Assembly (NCBI GenBank): GCA_019752045.1
Contig: JAIEMP010000015.1
Location: forward strand, 62,001-126,000
Length of the DNA: 64,000 bases
Direction of reading: 5' to 3'
Origin: Chitinophagaceae bacterium
GTDB lineage: Bacteria > Bacteroidota > Bacteroidia > Chitinophagales > Chitinophagaceae
Shown: piece by piece, positions 1-8,635 of the stretch
Numbering within the stretch: position 1 is the first letter of the stretch
Layout: the number at the start of each line of letters is the position of its first letter
Notes under the pieces: model-generated
What the model was told of the DNA's origin: nothing
Database searches by the model: none
The model's input: the letters and a program-made list of their open reading frames with translations, nothing else
Position numbers and translations under genes: made by a program

Positions 1-971
1 CTATTTACTCCGGCATTATGAAAGACCTCAGCAATATGAAAGGAGGTTATATCAGAGCCTTTGATACAGTAAAAGGTATTGCTGTTGTAAAAGTTGATTC
101 ATTGATACGTAAAGACTCTGTTGCAACAGTTAAAAACGATTCAATTGCACTGGCAAAAAAAGACAGCATCAGCGTTATACAAAAAGACAGTGTAGCAATC
201 GTTACCCCTGTTATTGAGCCTGTAGTAATAAAAGAACCCATTGTTCAAAAGAAAGATAGTATTGCAATGGTGAGACCAGTGAAAGGCAATAAACAAAAAC
301 CTGCATTGCCCGTTGTGAAAGATTCTGCACAACTGAACACAGGCATTCCTGTTGTTTCTGATTCTGCAGTAGTGAAAAAAAGAACCAAAGCAGAGACTGA
401 TACCATGCGGTTTATTACTGCCTTCAGGCATGTTCGTATTTTCAATGATTCGCTGCAGGCAGTTGCAGACAGTTTGTTTTATTCAGGTGTTGACAGCATT
501 TTTGAACTCTACCGTGAACCCATTGCATGGAGCAAAGGAAGTCAGGTTACCGGCGACACGATTTTTATTTACACAAAAAATAAAAAGCCCAGCCGTTTGT
601 ATGTGTTTGAAAATGCATTGATGGTTCAAAATGTAAAAGACAGTGCCGGCTTTTTTAATCAGATTAAAGGCCGCACCATCAACGGATATTTCAGAGATGG
701 TGAACTGGATCATGTAAGAGCAAAAGGCACATCAGAAAGTATTTATTACATACAGGATAACGACAGTGCATATGTTGGTATGAACAGAACCAGTGCCGAT
801 GTGATTGATCTGTATTTCGAAAACAAGAATGCAAAGACAATTAAATTCATCAGCTCACCAAAAGGCTCTACTTACCCTATCCGCCAGTTGCCCGAAGACA
901 AAAAGAAGCTCCCCAATTTTCAATGGCTGGAAAAGAAACGTCCAAAAAACAAACTGGAACTTTTTCTTTAA
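1..971 (+). CDS. OstA-like protein, 3' part (5' end outside window)
   Basis: The frame is open back to base 3, before the ATG at 18, so the gene starts upstream of the window. The visible part opens with a low-complexity stretch rich in Lys, Asp, Ser and Val (many KDS words, residues about 25-125). It continues into a beta-rich domain with the GYFRDGELDHV and SADVIDLYFEN words and the PIRQLPEDKKKLPNFQW ending, which I recognise from the OstA-like proteins of Bacteroidota. That family is related to the LptA/LptD proteins that carry lipopolysaccharide to the outer membrane. Periplasmic or outer-membrane location is inferred, because the signal peptide would lie upstream. The Lys/Asp/Ser linker is unusual and may be a flexible tether. 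Confidence 0.75.
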   Translation, partial: IYSGIMKDLSNMKGGYIRAFDTVKGIAVVKVDSLIRKDSVATVKNDSIALAKKDSISVIQKDSVAIVTPVIEPVVIKEPIVQKKDSIAMVRPVKGNKQKPALPVVKDSAQLNTGIPVVSDSAVVKKRTKAETDTMRFITAFRHVRIFNDSLQAVADSLFYSGVDSIFELYREPIAWSKGSQVTGDTIFIYTKNKKPSRLYVFENALMVQNVKDSAGFFNQIKGRTINGYFRDGELDHVRAKGTSESIYYIQDNDSAYVGMNRTSADVIDLYFENKNAKTIKFISSPKGSTYPIRQLPEDKKKLPNFQWLEKKRPKNKLELFL

Positions 972-1038
972 AAAATATATTTCATTGTGTTTGGTTTTTT
1001 GCAACTAACAGTAATAAACCCGTTAAGCGATTATGTTT

Positions 1039-1046
1039 TATTTTTG
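1039..1046 (+). promoter_or_regulatory. TAnnTTTG -7 element abutting the nhaA start
   Basis: TATTTTTG fits the Bacteroidota -7 consensus TAnnTTTG exactly and ends three bases before the nhaA ATG at 1050. With the usual 5-7 base distance to the transcription start, the mRNA would be leaderless or nearly so. No convincing -33 TTTG lies at 19-21 bases. Confidence 0.4.
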
Positions 1047-1049
1047 CGG

Positions 1050-2207
1050 ATGCCATTCAAATTTTTAAAGCAAACATTTCTATCTCCGCTGCTGGAATTT
1101 ATACAGGACAGCCGTGCAGTGGGTATTTGTCTGCTTATATGCACTGCTCTCTCATTACTGTTCAGTAATATTGGAACAGGCAGCACTTATCTTGCTTTTT
1201 GGCAAACCGAAATACTGCATTCAAATTTTCTGCCGCATTCCGTTTTACATTGGATCAATGATGGTTTAATGGCTGTGTTCTTTTTTCTTGTTGGCATGGA
1301 AATAAAAAGAGAACTGATTATTGGTGAACTCGCTTCGCTCAAACAATCTATACTCCCTGTAACCGGTGCATTGGGAGGTATGCTTGTACCTGCACTCATA
1401 TTTATTGCCTTCAATTCAAACACTCCCTTTACGCAAGGCTGGGGTATTCCCATGGCAACAGATATTGCCTTTTCACTGGGCGTTGCTTCGCTTCTTGGCA
1501 AACGGATTCCGGTTGCGCTCAAAATATTTTTAATGGCACTGGCTATCATTGATGATCTGGGTGCTATTGTGGCCATTGCACTTTTTTATACAAGTTCCAT
1601 TCATTTAGTTTATTTGTCTGCAGGTTTACTGTTGTTCGGCGCACTGCTGATCTGGAATTATTTTAAACTGCCATTTGGTTTCTGGAATTTTCTGGCAGGA
1701 CTGCTTATTTGGTTTTGTTTTTTTAACTCAGGTATTCATGCAACTATTGCCGGTGTTTTATTTGCATTTACTATTCCTGTTTCAAAACTTACCGGTATTG
1801 AACATGCTATTCACAACTATGTAAACTTTCTCATCATCCCACTTTTTGCATTAGCCAATACAGCCATCTTTATTCCTTCCGGATTTATGCAGGATTTGGG
1901 CAACAACTTAAGCCTGGGTATCATGTTGGGTTTACTGATTGGCAAACCTGCTGGCATCTTACTCTTTTGCTGGGTAACGGTAAAACTGAAACTGGGTGAG
2001 TTAGCTAAAGAGATCAGTTGGTCGCACATGTTTGGACTTGGTTTACTCGCTGCCATTGGCTTTACCATGAGTATTTTTATTTCCATGCTTGCTTTTAAGG
2101 ATTCTTTCACACAGGATATCAGTAAGATGGCCGTTATGGTTGCATCAATCATTGCAATCATTCTGGCATATGTATGGTTTAAATATTTCACAAAAGAAAA
2201 ACAGTAA
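1050..2207 (+). CDS. nhaA: Na+/H+ antiporter NhaA
   Basis: NhaA exchanges cytoplasmic Na+ for external H+ and serves sodium and pH homeostasis in the inner membrane. The 385 residues from ATG 1050 form about twelve hydrophobic segments and match the family length. The signature GMEIKRELIIGEL follows the first helices. The ion-binding Asp pair appears as AIIDDLGAI around residue 165, and PMATDIAFSLG marks the broken helix. The ORF track starts at 987, but those extra 21 residues overlap the promoter-like TATTTTTG and are not typical of NhaA, so I chose MPFKFLKQTF. It stands alone on the plus strand after the OstA-like gene. Confidence 0.95.
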   Translation: MPFKFLKQTFLSPLLEFIQDSRAVGICLLICTALSLLFSNIGTGSTYLAFWQTEILHSNFLPHSVLHWINDGLMAVFFFLVGMEIKRELIIGELASLKQSILPVTGALGGMLVPALIFIAFNSNTPFTQGWGIPMATDIAFSLGVASLLGKRIPVALKIFLMALAIIDDLGAIVAIALFYTSSIHLVYLSAGLLLFGALLIWNYFKLPFGFWNFLAGLLIWFCFFNSGIHATIAGVLFAFTIPVSKLTGIEHAIHNYVNFLIIPLFALANTAIFIPSGFMQDLGNNLSLGIMLGLLIGKPAGILLFCWVTVKLKLGELAKEISWSHMFGLGLLAAIGFTMSIFISMLAFKDSFTQDISKMAVMVASIIAIILAYVWFKYFTKEKQ

Positions 2208-2250
2208 AATGCATTGGCATCATTTTCGAATGCAAAACAGCAATTCAAAA

Positions 2251-2712
2251 ATGATGATTCAAAAACTTACGCTCCTGTCTTTTATTACTCTTCTCACTTT
2301 TTTTACAACTGCGCATGCACAATACCGTCACCAGGCGGGTGTTCGTTTGGGCAGTGCCGACCAGGTTGTTTCAACAGGATTTTCATACCGTTATCATTTT
2401 AACAATAACAAAGCCATTGAAGGCATCGTTAACCTGAGAGACCCTATCTCATTAGGAGTATTGTATGAAGTGTTTAATCCCATCAACAGTGTACAAAACC
2501 TGAGCTGGTATTACGGTGGTGGAGCATTTGTTGGGTTTAAAGGATTTGACAATTTTGGTATTGCCGGTATTGCAGGTATTGATTACCAGTTTACCGAAGT
2601 GCCCGTTAATTTATCCATTGACTGGAAACCTGAATTAACACTCATCGAATCGGTGCGTTTCAGAGCATCAACTGTAGCTGTATCAGTAAGATTTTCGTTT
2701 CTTAAAAAATAA
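2251..2712 (+). CDS. Small secreted protein, probable outer-membrane beta-barrel
   Basis: From ATG 2251 the product has 153 residues and opens with a clean signal peptide (MMIQKLTLLSFITLL, cleavage after AHA). The rest alternates polar and hydrophobic residues with many Gly and aromatic residues (YGGGAFVGF, SVRFSF at the C-terminus). This is the look of a small eight-stranded outer-membrane barrel. The C-terminal residues end near an aromatic, as in barrels inserted by Bam. ATG 2230 is an alternative start, adding seven residues before the signal peptide. The longer track ORF (2089) only reads back into nhaA. A strong terminator follows. No specific function is recognised. Confidence 0.65.
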   Translation: MMIQKLTLLSFITLLTFFTTAHAQYRHQAGVRLGSADQVVSTGFSYRYHFNNNKAIEGIVNLRDPISLGVLYEVFNPINSVQNLSWYYGGGAFVGFKGFDNFGIAGIAGIDYQFTEVPVNLSIDWKPELTLIESVRFRASTVAVSVRFSFLKK

Positions 2713-2731
2713 TTTGTTCTCTTGGTCTCTT

Positions 2732-2760
2732 AAAAGGTCTGATGTAATCAGGCCTTTTTT
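2732..2760 (+). terminator. Rho-independent terminator after the small barrel gene
   Basis: AAAAGGTCTGAT and ATCAGGCCTTTT pair around a three-base loop, with one G-T pair, and run into six T residues. It separates the barrel gene from nnr. Confidence 0.8.
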
Positions 2761-2790
2761 AATTCGTTTATGTTGAGTTAACTTTAATAC

Positions 2791-4293
2791 ATGAAAATTT
2801 TTTCAGCAGAACAGATAAAGGCATGGGATGCATATACCATTGCACAGGAACCCATCTCTTCCATTGATCTCATGGAAAGAGCTGCTGCTAAATGTGCAGA
2901 ATGGATCATACAGCATAACTATGCCGGAAAGCCGCTTCATATTTTTTGCGGCAAAGGAAATAACGGAGGCGATGGCTTAGCTATTGCAAGATTATTACTT
3001 CAAAAAGGTTGTACCGTTACAATTTATATTCTTGAATTTGGAAACAAAGGAACAGATGATTTCCAATTCAATTTGCAAAAGCTGCATGAAGTAACTGCTG
3101 ATATTCATTTTCTTCAATCGGCTGATTTTTTTCCTGTGCTGACAAAGGATGATGTTGCTGTGGATGCTATTCTTGGAACAGGTTTAAACAAACCAATTGA
3201 TGGTATCACCGCAGAGCTTGTGCAGCACATTAATTTATCTGCTGCCACTGTCATTGCCATTGATATACCCAGTGGTATGCCTGCTGATAAAAGCTGTAAA
3301 GATGCAACGGTTGTTCATGCACAACATACCCTCAGCTTTCAGGTATACAAAGAATGTTTTTTGATGCCCGAAAACGAAGAAGCATGTGGCGAAGTGCATT
3401 TGCTTAACATTGGTTTAAGTAAGGATTACTATCATCAAACAATCGCATCTCTTCACTTAGTTGATCAGGAGATCATCAAACAAATCTATCACAAAAGAAA
3501 ATCCTTTGCACATAAAGGAAATTTTGGTCATGCATTACTCATTGCCGGCAGCTATGGAAAAACAGGAGCAGCTGTTTTAGCTGCACAAGGTTGTTTAAGA
3601 AGTGGTGCAGGTTTATTAACTGTACACACACCTCTTTGTGGATACGAAACATTGCAATCAACTATTCCCGAAGCAATGGTTGATACAGATAAAGAACTGT
3701 ATTTTATTTCAACTGTTCCAAAAGAAGTAACACGTTATACAGCAATTGGTATTGGCCCCGGTATTGGTTTGAATGAATCAAATGCAGATATGCTGATTCA
3801 GTTGTTGAAAGCAACTCATCAGCCGGTAGTGATTGATGCAGATGCATTAAATATGTTATCCATCAAAAAAAATATCAGGACTTATTTACATGAAGATTGC
3901 ATCCTTACTCCCCACCCAAAAGAATTTGAACGCCTGTTTGGAAAAACAACCAATGATTTTGAACGAAAAGAACTTGCACTGCAAAAAGCAGAAGAATTGA
4001 ATTGCATCATTATTCTCAAAGGTCATTATACATTTATTGCCTGCCCCAATGGCGATGCATACTTTAACAGCACCGGAAACCCCGGTATGGCAACTGCAGG
4101 CAGTGGCGATGTATTAACCGGCATACTTACAGGTTTATTGGCACAGGGATATTCTGCTGAAGAGTCTGCTGTATTGGGTGTTTATCTTCATGGATTGGCA
4201 GGTGATCTTGCAGCACTTCATCTTTCGCAGGAAGCTATGCTTGCAGGTGATATCATCACACATCTGGGAAAAGCGTTTCTTCAATTACAATAA
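2791..4293 (+). CDS. nnr: Bifunctional NAD(P)HX epimerase / ADP-dependent NAD(P)HX dehydratase
   Basis: This enzyme repairs hydrated NADH and NADPH. The N-terminal YjeF domain (about residues 1-215) epimerises the R form to S. The C-terminal ribokinase-like domain (about 230-500) dehydrates S-NAD(P)HX with ADP. The N-domain shows CGKGNNGGDGLAIARLL, AILGTGLNKP and IDIPSGMPAD. The C-domain shows GSYGKTGAAVLAA, LTPHPKEFERL and the nucleotide-site motif GMATAGSGDVLTG around residue 432. The length of 500 fits the fused bacterial form. It is preceded by TAACTTTA, a near match to the -7 consensus, 13 bases before the ATG. Confidence 0.95.
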   Translation: MKIFSAEQIKAWDAYTIAQEPISSIDLMERAAAKCAEWIIQHNYAGKPLHIFCGKGNNGGDGLAIARLLLQKGCTVTIYILEFGNKGTDDFQFNLQKLHEVTADIHFLQSADFFPVLTKDDVAVDAILGTGLNKPIDGITAELVQHINLSAATVIAIDIPSGMPADKSCKDATVVHAQHTLSFQVYKECFLMPENEEACGEVHLLNIGLSKDYYHQTIASLHLVDQEIIKQIYHKRKSFAHKGNFGHALLIAGSYGKTGAAVLAAQGCLRSGAGLLTVHTPLCGYETLQSTIPEAMVDTDKELYFISTVPKEVTRYTAIGIGPGIGLNESNADMLIQLLKATHQPVVIDADALNMLSIKKNIRTYLHEDCILTPHPKEFERLFGKTTNDFERKELALQKAEELNCIIILKGHYTFIACPNGDAYFNSTGNPGMATAGSGDVLTGILTGLLAQGYSAEESAVLGVYLHGLAGDLAALHLSQEAMLAGDIITHLGKAFLQLQ

Positions 4294-4485
4294 ACCCTGA
4301 CTGCTGATTGCTTGTATCATACTTTGTTGCCGGGCCATTGACCCTACGCCATTGTTCATTTGATATGGAAGACGATGGGGTTAAGATTTTACTTTAAAGT
4401 TGGGGAAAAAGTGAGAATGGCAGAAAATTGAGCTAACCCCGCCTCGGTTTTGTTAGTTATTTTGCAGGTAAGCAACTTTCAGTAA

Positions 4486-5472
4486 ATGGCTGTAAACAAA
4501 AACGCATACCAACGCTATCTCATTATTGACCGTGCCATCCGGAGCAGCCGTTATCCTGCTTCAAGGCAACGCATACTGGAAAAATTAGCAGAGGAACTGT
4601 TGTCTATAACTGACAGTATGCTGTCAAAAGATATTGAGTTCATGCGTACGCATAAAAATGCACCGATTAAATACAATCGCAATAAAGGTGGCTATGAGTA
4701 CACAGACACTGACTATTCGTTTGAACAAAACAACATAACTGAAGAAGACAAATGGATCCTTGATTTTGCCGCTGCCAGCATGAAGGCTTATGGCAATACC
4801 AACCTGGTGATTCACTTTGATGGACTGGTGAATAAATTAGTAACCGGCAGCAATAAAGAAAAAAGTAACCTCAAGGATGCGGCTGCATTTATTAACCTAG
4901 AAAGCAACAAGGGATTTGGCTATGAATACCTGCACCAATTGTACCATTGCATTATTGAACAAACAGTTGTGGAAATACAATATCATCCTTTTGGTAAAAC
5001 TAAACGCAATTATAGTTTAAGCCCTTACCTGTTGAAACAATACCGAAACAGATGGTATGTGATTGGTTATGCAAAAGAAAAACAAAGCACACTGGTGTTT
5101 GCTTTAGACAGAATCACAATCCTTAAAGAAACCAAACACAAGTATCTTATTGATACCAAATTTGATAAAGATCAATACTTCAGTTACAGTTTTGGTGCCA
5201 CACACCGTTATGATCTGCAACCGGAAAAAGTAAGATTATGGTTTAATAAAACCAACAAAGATTACATCCTCTCACAACCTTTGCACCATAGTCAAAAGAT
5301 TGTTGAACAAACAGATAACCATGCAGTGGTGGAACTGGAAGTATTACTCACATGGGAATTGAAAGCCATGATCTACAGTTACAGCAGCGGTATAAAAGTA
5401 CTATCTCCAAAAAATCTGCAACAGGAAATTGCTGATGAATTAAAGAACGCAGCTATGCTCTACCAACAATGA
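4486..5472 (+). CDS. WYL-domain transcriptional regulator (YafY family)
   Basis: The N-terminal part (about residues 8-75) is a winged helix-turn-helix of the DeoR-like YafY type (SRQRILEKLAEEL, SMLSKDIEFMR). A WYL domain follows around residues 145-225, with the core RNRWYVIGYAKEK and FALDRI. A C-terminal extension (WCX-like) ends in a helix. WYL domains bind ligands such as nucleotides or single-stranded nucleic acid and often control DNA-damage or defence genes; the target here is unknown. It stands alone, with TATTTTG at 4458-4464 as a near-consensus -7 element. Its 3' end faces the small zinc-finger-like gene on the minus strand. Confidence 0.9.
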   Translation: MAVNKNAYQRYLIIDRAIRSSRYPASRQRILEKLAEELLSITDSMLSKDIEFMRTHKNAPIKYNRNKGGYEYTDTDYSFEQNNITEEDKWILDFAAASMKAYGNTNLVIHFDGLVNKLVTGSNKEKSNLKDAAAFINLESNKGFGYEYLHQLYHCIIEQTVVEIQYHPFGKTKRNYSLSPYLLKQYRNRWYVIGYAKEKQSTLVFALDRITILKETKHKYLIDTKFDKDQYFSYSFGATHRYDLQPEKVRLWFNKTNKDYILSQPLHHSQKIVEQTDNHAVVELEVLLTWELKAMIYSYSSGIKVLSPKNLQQEIADELKNAAMLYQQ

Positions 5473-5473
5473 T

Positions 5474-5713
5474 CTATTTACATTTTTTATTGTATGTCGC
5501 TTCCGATAAATGACCGGAGCCGTAACAATATTTACATTTCGTTGTTGTTTCAAAAAATGTTACCGTACCCTTACCCATACAGTTACAGCAGGTGGGGTTA
5601 TCATACCACTTTGTTTCGTTAGAACTGTTTTGGTTGCCAATGACTGCCAGTAACAGCAGTACAGCACCTGCAATGAGCCAATACATTTTCTTGTTAGAAG
5701 TTTTCTGTTCCAT
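5474..5713 (-). CDS. Small membrane-anchored protein with a DnaJ-type zinc finger
   Basis: The 79-residue protein has one N-terminal membrane helix (residues about 10-27, MYWLIAGAVLLLLAVIG). A short Cys-rich tail holds CCNCMGKGTV and CKYCYGSGHL. These two CxxCxGxG motifs are the zinc-binding half-sites of DnaJ cysteine-rich domains, here reduced to a single pair. It may be a membrane-bound zinc-finger or redox protein, but no function is known. It is first after a palindrome cluster and converges with the WYL gene with one base between them. Confidence 0.7.
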   Translation of the reverse strand: MEQKTSNKKMYWLIAGAVLLLLAVIGNQNSSNETKWYDNPTCCNCMGKGTVTFFETTTKCKYCYGSGHLSEATYNKKCK

Positions 5714-5785
5714 GATCTTGATTTTTTTGTGAACAACAAAACTGCAAACGCAGATTGTAACAGATGTACAAGGAAAAAATAATCA

Positions 5786-5867
5786 GGGCTGAAGCCCGGA
5801 ATACTTAACATGTATAACCCCGGCCTTAAGGCCGGGGTTATAAAAAATGATTTTCTGGCTTTAGCCA
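5786..5867. repeat. REP-like cluster of three palindromes, one 30 bp and perfect
   Basis: Three palindromes lie in 82 bases: GGGCTgaAGCCC (5786-5797), the perfect 30-mer centred on CCGGCCTTAAGGCCGG (5813-5842), and TGGCTttAGCCA (5856-5867). They fill the gap between two minus-strand genes. The shared GGCT/AGCC cores suggest related REP units. Confidence 0.85.
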
Positions 5868-5883
5868 TGATGTATTTGTTTTG

Positions 5884-6204
5884 CTAATCGTCTGGACGTT
5901 GCTCATACATGGTTTTTAGTTGCTCAAACCATTGGCGAAACTCCGGGTTGATATCTTTATAAACAGGGCAACGTTTGGGCACTACTCTTGGTATCATAAG
6001 TTTACAGCCCCACTTGAATATGAGTGTTGACAGTCGATTAAGTTCTTCTTCATTCAACTGCTCAAAATGATCGTAATAATACACTAAGGCATCATAACAC
6101 TCCTGCTCTGCGGCTCTTGTTTCTTCTGGAGTGGCAATACGGGTTACATGGCTGAATAAACTCAAAGTAAGTTCCCAGTTATCGGGGAGTTGGAGATGAT
6201 ACAT
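5884..6204 (-). CDS. Hypothetical protein, 106 residues
   Basis: I do not recognise this gene. It encodes a soluble, helix-prone protein with an acidic middle (TPEETRAAEQECYDALVYYYDHFEQLNEEELNRL in overlapping pieces) and a more basic, proline-containing end (MIPRVVPKRCPVYKD). There is no signal peptide or membrane segment. It is last in a tight minus-strand run with the Cys-rich small protein (nine bases between them) and the glycosylase-like gene, so co-transcription is likely. Coding status is supported by the spacing and the absence of an overlapping alternative. Confidence 0.6.
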   Translation of the reverse strand: MYHLQLPDNWELTLSLFSHVTRIATPEETRAAEQECYDALVYYYDHFEQLNEEELNRLSTLIFKWGCKLMIPRVVPKRCPVYKDINPEFRQWFEQLKTMYEQRPDD

Positions 6205-6213
6205 ATCGTAATA

Positions 6214-6453
6214 TTAAATACAGACTTTACAACACTGTGAAATAGCATTTAATTGTCTTGCCGATTTTTGAGCAACAGTTAAAGCTTCTTCGAGTGTAGA
6301 GTAGCCAGTTCCATCTTGCGGATACCATTTACTGTTAGAGTCGCCATGTATTTTTTTCTGAACTCCATTACCATTATTACAAAAAGAGCATGTACTCAAA
6401 TGAATAACAACTTTGCGGTTTGGCTTATTTGTATGTACAAAATAATATGGCAT
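6214..6453 (-). CDS. Small Cys-rich protein, possible zinc binder
   Basis: The 79-residue product has two Cys clusters: HLSTCSFCNNGNG near residue 18 and CCKVC at the C-terminus. Between them is a W-containing stretch followed by an amphipathic helix (TLEEALTVAQKSARQL). The order H-x3-C-x2-C, Trp segment, helix, C-x2-C suggests one structural zinc site. I recall small proteins of this layout being widespread but cannot name the family. It sits 28 bases after the glycosylase-like gene and probably shares its transcript. Confidence 0.65.
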   Translation of the reverse strand: MPYYFVHTNKPNRKVVIHLSTCSFCNNGNGVQKKIHGDSNSKWYPQDGTGYSTLEEALTVAQKSARQLNAISQCCKVCI

Positions 6454-6481
6454 AGCTTGTTAGCATTTATTTAATAATTTA

Positions 6482-7618
6482 TTAATGATTATACTGATAT
6501 AACAGTGTAAAGTTTCCATTTCTAAACTGCACATATACGTATTTTAAAAAACTAATAACAGTATGATGAGTAATTAGATTTGCAGGGATTCCATTATGTA
6601 AAGCCCATGTCTGAATTACCAAATTTCGTTTTGTCATTCCTCGTCTAACCGCAGCAGGGCTTACTGGCGTTAAAACTGTCAAAATTTTTTCGCCACTAAA
6701 TTCAGAACATTCGCTATCTCCAGATTTTGTCTCTGATATTTTCATTTCAAAAACTAACTTACTAGATAGATTATTATTTAAAAAAACAGCATTTACCGAA
6801 CTAATTTCTGTCCATCCAAAATTTGGTGCGATTCCCGCATTAATCCTTATCTCAACTTTTAAGTTCATTTCCTGACAACCTCTTACAAATAAATCAAACG
6901 AAGAAGTATTATCTCCACTGACATAAACTGTTCCTGGTGCCCCATCTTGCGGTCTTCTGTTTAACTGATTCAATTTTAAACCGATTTGTCTGAAAGTGCT
7001 TCCTGTATTAAACATTACGGCTTTTACATTATCGTTACCTAATACATGGCAGATTAATTCTTTATTGACGCAGATATTGTATAATCCTTTATCGTTTGCA
7101 TTGTAGGCTTCTCTTTGAGCAGAAAGAATTATATCAGAATAATTTATCTCATTTGTATTTAAGAAATTAACCAGATAGTTCTTCGCATCAACTCTGTTTA
7201 TTGGAGGATTTACTCCATTGGGTACAATAGCTTCTAACATAGCATATTCAGGGGCATTTAAAATATACTCCCACATATTTCCTCTATTCCCATGATAAAA
7301 GGGAATCCATGGAGCCGGGATTGCGCCACCAGCAGGATATGTAAGAGCGGCCAATGCAGGAGCTAATGGATTTGGATGATCCCGTAAATAACTAATTGGG
7401 GGAAATGTTCCAATGATGTACTTCTCATAATTCTGCAACGGAAATTCATTCAGATACGGATGAATTTCAAATGGAGGATGTTGCGGCAATACACCCCCAT
7501 CAGCAATTAAAGTTGCAATAAATGCAGCATTATCGGCAGCGATTTGTGGAGATGAACAATTGATGTTTGCTGGAATAAGACCTCTGTTGATAATAAGATC
7601 ATCGTTTCTTTTTAGCAT
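6482..7618 (-). CDS. Putative uracil-DNA-glycosylase-superfamily protein, divergent
   Basis: The 378-residue protein shows, in the right order, the landmarks of the UDG fold. IIGTFPP (residues 68-74) matches the GSFPG motif of the Mug/hypoxanthine-DNA glycosylase branch. FYHGNRGNMWEYI (107-119) matches the Y-x-HPRNxFW segment. SDIILSAQREAYNANDKGL (161-179) matches the D-x-x-x-C-R-x-S-x-D helix. VKAVMFNTGSTF (198-209) matches the strand ending in fNG. A C-terminal extension of over 100 residues is not part of the usual domain. If active it would excise a damaged or modified base; the substrate is unknown. It is first of a three-gene minus-strand cluster. Motif match is by eye, so the family is likely and the activity uncertain. 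Confidence 0.55.
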   Translation of the reverse strand: MLKRNDDLIINRGLIPANINCSSPQIAADNAAFIATLIADGGVLPQHPPFEIHPYLNEFPLQNYEKYIIGTFPPISYLRDHPNPLAPALAALTYPAGGAIPAPWIPFYHGNRGNMWEYILNAPEYAMLEAIVPNGVNPPINRVDAKNYLVNFLNTNEINYSDIILSAQREAYNANDKGLYNICVNKELICHVLGNDNVKAVMFNTGSTFRQIGLKLNQLNRRPQDGAPGTVYVSGDNTSSFDLFVRGCQEMNLKVEIRINAGIAPNFGWTEISSVNAVFLNNNLSSKLVFEMKISETKSGDSECSEFSGEKILTVLTPVSPAAVRRGMTKRNLVIQTWALHNGIPANLITHHTVISFLKYVYVQFRNGNFTLLYQYNH

Positions 7619-7827
7619 GGTGTGTGAGTTTAGGTTTTAAGCTTTACTAAAAGTAAGCCAAACATAAAATGGTTAGTTAAGCCTTAAATCATTAGCCAAT
7701 ATGACTGAATCGCATCACAAATACTTATACAAACGAAAATATTTACTGAACGTTCGGACACTTAGTCGGACTTTAATTATTGCTTTATTGAATTAAAAAT
7801 AATAATTAAAATGTTTTTTGAACTTCC

Positions 7828-8553
7828 TCACCCCCACCCAAAAAACAATAACACCGTATCATCTGCTTCCAAAACACATTTGCTGAAGATTTTTGCTTTC
7901 AAATGTGTTTGCGCCAACGACATTTGCATAAAGCCATTGGTTTGCAGGTAGTGCTGTACATAAGGCAATGCAGTAATATCAGAAATCTCCAATACGGGGA
8001 GTGCATCTTTTCCTTTTCGTTTGGTAATAAAGGGTTTCAGCAATTGCAGCATTTCAGCATTACAGGCCCAGCCAAATAATCCTTTCAAACTATTGTATTT
8101 GCTGCAAAAATAGAGGGCGGCTTGCAGTAACAGTAATCCCTCAGCCAGAAACACAGTTGCATCTGTTACAACGTTTGTTGTTTCATTTGCTGTCTGCACT
8201 ATTGTTTTGGCAAATTGGTTTTGCCGTAAATCTTTGTGCTCACAATAATACACAGCCGCCTGAGGCGAACTATTGTAAAACAAATCAGGCAATCCGTAAA
8301 TACCGGCTTCGGCAAATGGGTATGAGTCATACAGGCTGCGTTCATAACGCTCCCGTTCAAAATGAGCAGCAGCGTCTGTTACTGTACCTATGTTCCTGCC
8401 CAACAGTGAAGCATTCTTTTGCAGGTAAGCTACAGCATCTTCAACAAGGCAGCTGCCGGGTTTTTGCCGCACCAGGTCGCTCATAAATAAAGTAAACGGC
8501 TTCACGAATCGTTGCGCCATATACGACGGGTGAATAAGAGGATCTGCTATCAT
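7828..8553 (-). CDS. Hypothetical protein, 241 residues
   Basis: No family is recognised. The protein is soluble, mixed alpha/beta, without signal peptide or membrane helices. It has a hydrophobic middle helix (TVFLAEGLLLLQAALYFC, residues about 135-152) and scattered Tyr and Cys residues. Two ATGs near the start (8553 and 8523, MAQRFVKPF) are possible; the longer is used. It is isolated, 209 bases upstream of the glycosylase-like gene start and next to a REP-like cluster on the other side. It looks like an accessory gene. Confidence 0.6.
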   Translation of the reverse strand: MIADPLIHPSYMAQRFVKPFTLFMSDLVRQKPGSCLVEDAVAYLQKNASLLGRNIGTVTDAAAHFERERYERSLYDSYPFAEAGIYGLPDLFYNSSPQAAVYYCEHKDLRQNQFAKTIVQTANETTNVVTDATVFLAEGLLLLQAALYFCSKYNSLKGLFGWACNAEMLQLLKPFITKRKGKDALPVLEISDITALPYVQHYLQTNGFMQMSLAQTHLKAKIFSKCVLEADDTVLLFFGWG

Positions 8554-8635
8554 GGTTATTGTTTTAAAAATGAAAAATTGAAAATGATTATTCAGGAACG
8601 TGTTGTGCTACTAAAAATAAATTCAAATCGTTTCC

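Noticed and set aside
5560-5868. 102-residue minus-strand ORF
   Set aside because: It overlaps the zinc-finger-like gene in another frame and its start runs through the REP-like palindromes.
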